DNA of 64,000 bases from an uncultured Parolsenella sp. (GTDB taxonomy: Bacteria; Actinomycetota; Coriobacteriia; Coriobacteriales; Atopobiaceae): positions 1-64,000 of the forward strand of contig CAKUNF010000007.1 of NCBI GenBank assembly GCA_934668375.1. Direction: 5' to 3'. Under the pieces are notes generated by a model that did not search any database, was not told where the DNA came from, and saw only the letters and a list, made by a program, of their open reading frames with translations. This document shows, one piece after another, positions 59,978-64,000 of this stretch (within the stretch, counting starts at the first letter, position 1; each line of letters opens with the position of its first letter). The translations under genes and the position numbers were made by a program.

Positions 59978-60898
59978 CTACATGAAGCCAAGCAGGCGAC
60001 CGATGATGCCCACGGCGAAGAGGGCCAGGATGATGACGATCGGGCTGACCTTCTTCTTGAGGAGCTTGCAGCACAGAAGCGTGAGCAGCACTGCGGCGAG
60101 GCCGGGGATGAGCTGGTCGAGGTTCTGCTGGAGCGTCGTGACCTTCGTGGCGTCCAGGGCGGTGGCGCCGATGGAGTTGTACTGGGTCAGGGCCTCCTTG
60201 ATGCCATCGGAGCCGCTGGGCAGGGAGCTCCAGTCGATGTAGGCACCCTCAGACTGCGGGATCTGGGAGACAATCGGCGTGAAGGAGATGGACACCCAGC
60301 GCTGGACGAGAGCGCCGATGATGAACATGCCGAGGATGGAAGCTCCCTCGGTGATCTTGCCCATGAGGCCGCCAGAGAGATCCTTGGCAATGGAGGAGCC
60401 CACCTTGTAGCCAAATTCCTGCGTGTACCACTCGAAGGCCATGCGGATGATGTTCCACACGACGAAGAAGAGGATGGGACCCACGATGGAGCCGCCGAGC
60501 GCGAGAGACGCGCCGAGGGCACCGAGAATCGGGCGCACGGTGAACCAGAACACCGGGTCGCCGACGCCTGCCAGCGGGCCCATCATGCCCACCTTGACGC
60601 CCTGGATGGCGGCGTCGTCAACGGGAGCACCGTTAGCGCGCTCCTCCTCGAGGGCGAGCGTGACGCCGATGACCGGGCTGGAGACGTAGGGGTGCGTGTT
60701 GTAGAACTCGAGGTGACGCTTAAGGGCAGCGACCTGGTCCTCCTTGGCGGGGTACAGCTTCTTGATCGCGGGGATCATGGAGTAGCACCAGCCACCGTTC
60801 TGCATGCGCTCGTAGTTCCAGGAGCCCTGGAGGAACTGGTGGCGCCACCAAACCTTCTTGCGATCAGCAGCGGAAAGCTCGATCTTGTTCTCTGCCAT
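59978..60898 (-). CDS. manZ: PTS mannose/fructose/sorbose family IID component
   Basis: A 306-aa membrane subunit of the mannose-class permease. LSAADRKKVWWRHQFLQGSWNYERMQNGGW near the N-terminus and MGPLAGVGDPVFW near 105 are diagnostic. C-terminal helices follow, including AVLLTLLCCKLLKKK and VIILALFAVGIIGRLLGFM. It works with IIC in substrate transport. The ATG at 60898 has GGGAGAG 8 nt upstream; an upstream GTG would be too close to that site. Confidence 0.95.
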   Translation of the reverse strand: MAENKIELSAADRKKVWWRHQFLQGSWNYERMQNGGWCYSMIPAIKKLYPAKEDQVAALKRHLEFYNTHPYVSSPVIGVTLALEEERANGAPVDDAAIQGVKVGMMGPLAGVGDPVFWFTVRPILGALGASLALGGSIVGPILFFVVWNIIRMAFEWYTQEFGYKVGSSIAKDLSGGLMGKITEGASILGMFIIGALVQRWVSISFTPIVSQIPQSEGAYIDWSSLPSGSDGIKEALTQYNSIGATALDATKVTTLQQNLDQLIPGLAAVLLTLLCCKLLKKKVSPIVIILALFAVGIIGRLLGFM

Positions 60899-60916
60899 GG
60901 TAGTCACTCTCCCTTC

Positions 60917-61735
60917 CTACTCGTAGTCGTTCAGGATGTCGCCCAGCGGGTCGCCGGAGCCACCGCCGTTGCCGCCACCCTGCTTGGCCATGTCCTTGAG
61001 GCCAAGGTAGATGAGGGCAAGCGAGATGCCGATGAGGCCAAGAGCGATGAGCGTGAGCTCGGAGATGGCTGCGAGAACGAAGCCGAGGATGAAGAACGGC
61101 CAGGTCTCCTTGGTGGCCATCATGTTGATGACCATGGCGTAGCCCACGGCAGCGACCATGCCGCCGCCGACGGCCATGCCGCCGGAGAGCCATGCGGGCA
61201 TGGCGTTGAGCGCGTTCGTGACGGCCTCGGCCGGGATGACGCAGAGCAGCGCGGCCGGGATGGCGATGCGGACGCCCTGCATGCAGATGGCAACAATCTG
61301 CCAGACCTCGATGCCCTTGAAGTCGCCCTTCTCGGCGCAGGCGTCCATGGCGTGGACGATGCCCGTGGCGAGCGTACGGCAGATCATCGTGAGGAACAGG
61401 CCGGCGACGGACAGCGGGATGGCCAGGGCCACGGAGGTGGTGATGGCGTTGCTCGCGTCGGCGTTGCCGCCGTTGAGGGCCAGAACCATGATGATGGCCG
61501 AGGCAACGGAGGCAAGCGCGGCATCCGGGGCAACGGCGGCGCCGATGTTCGCCCAGCCGAGAGCGATCATCTGAAGCTGGCCGCCGAGGAGAATGCCCTC
61601 CTGCAGGTGGCCGCTGACAAGGCCGATGAGCGTGCACGCCACTAGGGGCTGGTGGAACTCGAACTCATCGAGGATGCCCTCCATACCAGCGAGGAAGGCA
61701 ACGATGACGATGAGGATAATCGTGATTGGAGACAT
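60917..61735 (-). CDS. manY: PTS mannose/fructose/sorbose family IIC component
   Basis: A 272-aa membrane protein with about seven or eight hydrophobic segments, starting with ITIILIVIVAFLAGMEG. QPLVACTLIGLVSGHLQEGILLGGQLQMIALGWANIGAAVAPD is the family block. Its C-terminal KQGGGNGGGSGDPLGDILNDYE tail is Gly-rich and cytosolic. GGGAGGG lies upstream of the ATG. It is the second gene of the operon, 15 nt after manX. Confidence 0.95.
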   Translation of the reverse strand: MSPITIILIVIVAFLAGMEGILDEFEFHQPLVACTLIGLVSGHLQEGILLGGQLQMIALGWANIGAAVAPDAALASVASAIIMVLALNGGNADASNAITTSVALAIPLSVAGLFLTMICRTLATGIVHAMDACAEKGDFKGIEVWQIVAICMQGVRIAIPAALLCVIPAEAVTNALNAMPAWLSGGMAVGGGMVAAVGYAMVINMMATKETWPFFILGFVLAAISELTLIALGLIGISLALIYLGLKDMAKQGGGNGGGSGDPLGDILNDYE

Positions 61736-61750
61736 GTGTCAGACCCTCCC

Positions 61751-62743
61751 TTACTGATTTGCCTGGGCGGCCAAGTCTGCCTTGGCCTTCTTGAGCATGT
61801 CGTCGATGTTCTCGGACGAGTCGGACGGGACCTTGCGGGCCTCGAACTCAACGCCGAGCTCGCGAAGCTTCTCGATGGTCTTGACGTCGTCCTCGCCCAT
61901 GGCGATGGCGTTGGTCACGACAACCTTGCCCACCGAGTGGGCCATGGAGCCGATGTTGACCTTCTTGACGTCGAGACCGCCCTCGATGGCCTTGAGCAGG
62001 TCCTGCGGGGTCTCGAACAGCAGGAACGCCTTGGTCGCGCCAAAGCGCGGGTCCTTGGCGACCTCGCACATCTTCTTGATCGGCACGACGTTGGCAGGAA
62101 CTCCCGGAGGGGCGGCCTGCTCGATCATGGTCTTGCGCAGCTCGTCGTGGGCGACGCCGTCGGAGACCACGATGATGCGGTTGGGCGCGATCTGCTTGGT
62201 CCAGGACGTGGCGACCTGGCCGTGGAGCAGGCGCGTGTCGATGCGGATGGCGGCAATGTCAATCTTGCCGTCGCCGAGCACGGTGCCCGGGGCGATGGCG
62301 CCGGCGTGGGCGGCTGCGGTCTTTGCGGCGGGTGCCGCGGGCTCGAGCTCCTCGGGAAGGACGCGGACGCCCTTGCGGCCCTCGGAGACGAGGTGGGCCG
62401 CGATGTCATGCGCGGTCTTTGTGGCATCAAAGCGCGCCGAATAGGCCTCGATGAGCATCGGCAGGTTCAGACCCGTGACAATGGCCCACGTGTCGTGGCC
62501 CTTGGCAAAGGCGCTCGTTTGGTTGAACGGCGTGCCTCCCCAAAGGTCAACCAGGAACAGGACCTGCTCCTGGTCCTCGAGAGAGGCCACCGCCTTCTCG
62601 AGGTTGGCCCTGAAGTCATCAGGGCCCATGGAGGGCTCGAGGCTGACGACGGCCACGTTCTCCTGGTCACCAAAGACCATGGAGCCCGTCTGCCGGACGC
62701 CCGCCGCAAGCTCGCCATGGCTTGCTAGGACAATTCCTACCAT
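61751..62743 (-). CDS. manX: PTS mannose family IIAB component
   Basis: A 330-aa fused phosphotransfer subunit. The IIA domain (1-135) has the phosphorylated His in VLASHGELAAG (His 9) and DLWGGTPFN. A hinge rich in Ala and Pro (about 140-160) joins it to the IIB domain (about 170-330) with its active His in IDTRLLHGQVATSW near 185. The ATG at 62743 has GGGAGGT upstream. It starts the manX-Y-Z-DUF956 operon. Mannose, glucose or another hexose is likely but not proven. Confidence 0.95.
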   Translation of the reverse strand: MVGIVLASHGELAAGVRQTGSMVFGDQENVAVVSLEPSMGPDDFRANLEKAVASLEDQEQVLFLVDLWGGTPFNQTSAFAKGHDTWAIVTGLNLPMLIEAYSARFDATKTAHDIAAHLVSEGRKGVRVLPEELEPAAPAAKTAAAHAGAIAPGTVLGDGKIDIAAIRIDTRLLHGQVATSWTKQIAPNRIIVVSDGVAHDELRKTMIEQAAPPGVPANVVPIKKMCEVAKDPRFGATKAFLLFETPQDLLKAIEGGLDVKKVNIGSMAHSVGKVVVTNAIAMGEDDVKTIEKLRELGVEFEARKVPSDSSENIDDMLKKAKADLAAQANQ

Positions 62744-62826
62744 TCCTACCTCCCATGCACGAATGGATCGAATTGCGGGACAGCAGAATGATAGACGCAT
62801 CGTGCTTGGATTGTGGAGAGTAAGTT

Positions 62827-62840
62827 TGTAAGCGTTGTTG
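62827..62840. promoter_or_regulatory. Candidate catabolite-responsive (cre-like) element
   Basis: TGTAAGCGTTGTTG matches the first ten positions of the cre consensus TGWAANCGNTNWCA but not the final CA. It lies about 85 nt upstream of the manX ATG, a typical place for CcpA-type control. A single imperfect match in an AT-rich region is weak evidence. Confidence 0.3.
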
Positions 62841-62949
62841 GAATTGTTGAGATAAACACTAAAGAAGATATTAAGCTAAACTGAATATTTATTTCGTCAG
62901 TATGGTTAGCGATATGTCCCTACTACTTACAGTTCTTATCCATTTAAGT

Positions 62950-62986
62950 AAGGACCAGCCGCAAATTCATGCAGGCTGGTCCTTTT
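62950..62986. terminator. Terminator downstream of the M24 peptidase gene
   Basis: AAGGACCAGCC (62950-62960) and GGCTGGTCCTT (62974-62984) form an 11-bp stem with a 13-nt loop. The plus-strand side ends in TTTT; the minus-strand side is followed by ACTTAAAT. It probably ends the minus-strand peptidase transcript, about 105 nt after the stop. Confidence 0.75.
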
Positions 62987-63092
62987 ACATAACACTACCG
63001 TTCGCAGATGTAATAAATCGTTACACCGAATTAGACTCTCTTGATTCATTCGTCAAAAGCGCAGCTAACAAACGAATCGCGTTTGCCGTTTA

Positions 63093-64000
63093 CTAGCACG
63101 GAATGACCGTGAGCTCATGCGGCGATTCGGTGAACGGCTCGTATCCGTCCTCCGTAACGAGACCGAAGTCCTCAAGGCGGATGCCGAACTTGCCCGGCAG
63201 ATAGATGCCCGGCTCGATCGTGATGACGGCACTGGCGGGGATGGGCTCGGTGTTGCGGCGATTGAAATTGGGCTCCTCGTGAATCTCCACGCCCACGCCG
63301 TGGCCCAGACCATGCTTGTAGCAGTCGCCATAGCCTGCGTCGCTGATGACCTTCACGGAGTGGTCGTAGACGTCCTTGCCGATGACGCCCGCCTTCGCCA
63401 TGGCGGCGCACTCCTCGTGAGCCTGGCGCACAACGTCATAGACGTGACGCTGCTCCTCGGAGGGCTCGCCAACGCACACGGTGCGCGTCATGTCCGCGTG
63501 GTAGTCGGCCACGGTGGCGCCGTAGTCCATGACGATCATGTCGCCCTTCTCGACCACGCGGGGACCGGGCTGGGCATGCGGGTTGGCACCGTTGGGACCG
63601 CTCGCGATGATTGTGCCGAAGGAGAGGCCGTCCGCGCCATGGGACAACATGTAGTTCTCGAGCTCGGCGCGGATCTGCTGCTCGGTGACACCCGGCTTGA
63701 TGTAGCCGCAGATGTGCCGGAACGCCTCGTCCGTCACCTTCTGGGCGGCACGCATGAGCTCGACCTCCTCGGCATCCTTGACGACGCGGAGCTTCACGAG
63801 GTCCCCATGCAGGCGCGGCAACAGGCACGAGATGGAGCGCTCGGCCAGGGCCACCTGCAGGGCATCAAAGAACTCGAGCGTACAGGTATCCTCGACGGCC
63901 ACGACGCGGGCCCGAGCCTCGCGGATGCGGTCGGCAGCCCACTGCTCGGCGCCCACGATCTGCTCGTCGAGCTCCCAGGCGGTGTTGGCGCCCAGGCGCT
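63093..64000 (-). CDS. Xaa-Pro peptidase, M24 family (5' end beyond window)
   Basis: A metallopeptidase that cleaves X-Pro bonds or Xaa-Pro dipeptides. The visible 302 residues continue in frame to the window edge (RLGANTAWELDEQIVG), so the N-terminus is missing. The M24 core starts with KDAEEVELMRAAQKVTDEAF. Metal ligands are in MDYGATVADYHADMTRT (two Asp), GLGHGVGVEIHEEPNF (His), IEPGIYLPG (Glu) and RLEDFGLVTEDGYE (Glu). Length would fit a PepQ or PepP type of about 370 aa. It is convergent with nothing in the window and ends before the mannose PTS region. Confidence 0.93.
   Translation of the reverse strand, partial: RLGANTAWELDEQIVGAEQWAADRIREARARVVAVEDTCTLEFFDALQVALAERSISCLLPRLHGDLVKLRVVKDAEEVELMRAAQKVTDEAFRHICGYIKPGVTEQQIRAELENYMLSHGADGLSFGTIIASGPNGANPHAQPGPRVVEKGDMIVMDYGATVADYHADMTRTVCVGEPSEEQRHVYDVVRQAHEECAAMAKAGVIGKDVYDHSVKVISDAGYGDCYKHGLGHGVGVEIHEEPNFNRRNTEPIPASAVITIEPGIYLPGKFGIRLEDFGLVTEDGYEPFTESPHELTVIPC

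Larger units (their letters stand above)
62744..63092. other. AT-rich intergenic region before the mannose PTS operon
   Basis: A 349-nt stretch, much more AT-rich than the rest of the window, between the M24 peptidase end and manX. It holds a candidate cre site and a terminator (listed separately). I see no sigma-54 promoter (no GG and GC elements with the proper spacing), so the LevR/ManR type of control is not supported. A short plus-strand reading frame here is not convincing. Confidence 0.6.

Noticed and set aside
62744..62900. Sigma-54 promoter for the mannose PTS operon
   Set aside because: No -24 GG and -12 GC elements with the needed spacing were found on the minus strand, and no LevR-type activator is in the window.
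62902..63096. A 64-codon plus-strand frame before the M24 peptidase end
   Set aside because: It crosses an intrinsic terminator hairpin, has no ribosome binding site and no recognisable sequence.

Overview
The window is a high-GC chromosomal segment of a Gram-positive bacterium. Several features together suggest Coriobacteriia, most likely an Olsenella/Atopobium-like member of the Atopobiaceae: a very large LPXTG-anchored Cna-B/SpaA surface protein, a coiled-coil gene followed by yceD-rpmF-plsX-rnc-smc-ftsY-ffh, a mannose-family PTS with a DUF956 gene, paired YhgE/Pip membrane proteins, and a GlpA/GlpB-like flavoprotein with a DUF1667 partner. The taxonomic placement is inference; no rRNA is present.

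Layout. 1-5 kb (minus strand): tRNA-Gln, the CCA-adding enzyme, a DUF1667 protein and a fused two-flavoprotein dehydrogenase. 5-13.3 kb (plus): a DnaQ-fold exonuclease, polyphosphate kinase, an RNA uracil methyltransferase, then a DJ-1/Maf/P1-peptidase/HAD cluster ending in a two-way terminator. 13.4-22.6 kb (minus): a long core cluster (coiled-coil protein, yceD, rpmF, terminator, plsX, rnc, smc, ftsY, ffh) covering ribosome, phospholipid, RNA processing, chromosome and SRP functions. 22.9-27.5 kb (minus): a heterodimeric ABC exporter behind a MarR regulator. 27.7-29.2 kb: rpmB, then a lower-GC solitary gene (AbiEi-like N-terminus plus a DUF559-like nuclease fold) bracketed by inverted copies of a 70-71 nt palindromic element. 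29.2-36.6 kb: thiamine pyrophosphokinase, a HAD phosphatase, an FmdB-type zinc ribbon protein, and rsmB-fmt-def plus priA.

36.7-49.6 kb is one gene encoding a surface protein of about 4300 residues: an N-terminal region, about twelve Cna-B-like domains, thirteen SpaA-like domains, and an LPQTG sortase anchor. 49.9-51.5 kb is metK with its own promoter, an S-box (SAM) riboswitch carrying an extra hairpin, and an intrinsic terminator. 51.6-56.6 kb holds two translationally coupled YhgE/Pip proteins. 56.7-59.4 kb (minus) is efp, Asp23/Gls24, nusB, xseB and tlyA. 59.5-62.7 kb (minus) is manX-manY-manZ followed by DUF956. The window ends inside an M24 Xaa-Pro peptidase gene.

The most unusual signals are short repeats. 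One is a 32-nt REP-like element with three copies, all in the same orientation at the 3' ends of minus-strand genes; two of them supply the gene's stop codon. The other is a 70-71 nt palindromic family with three copies, two of which flank the AbiEi-like gene. I saw no CRISPR array, transposase, integrase or phage genes.
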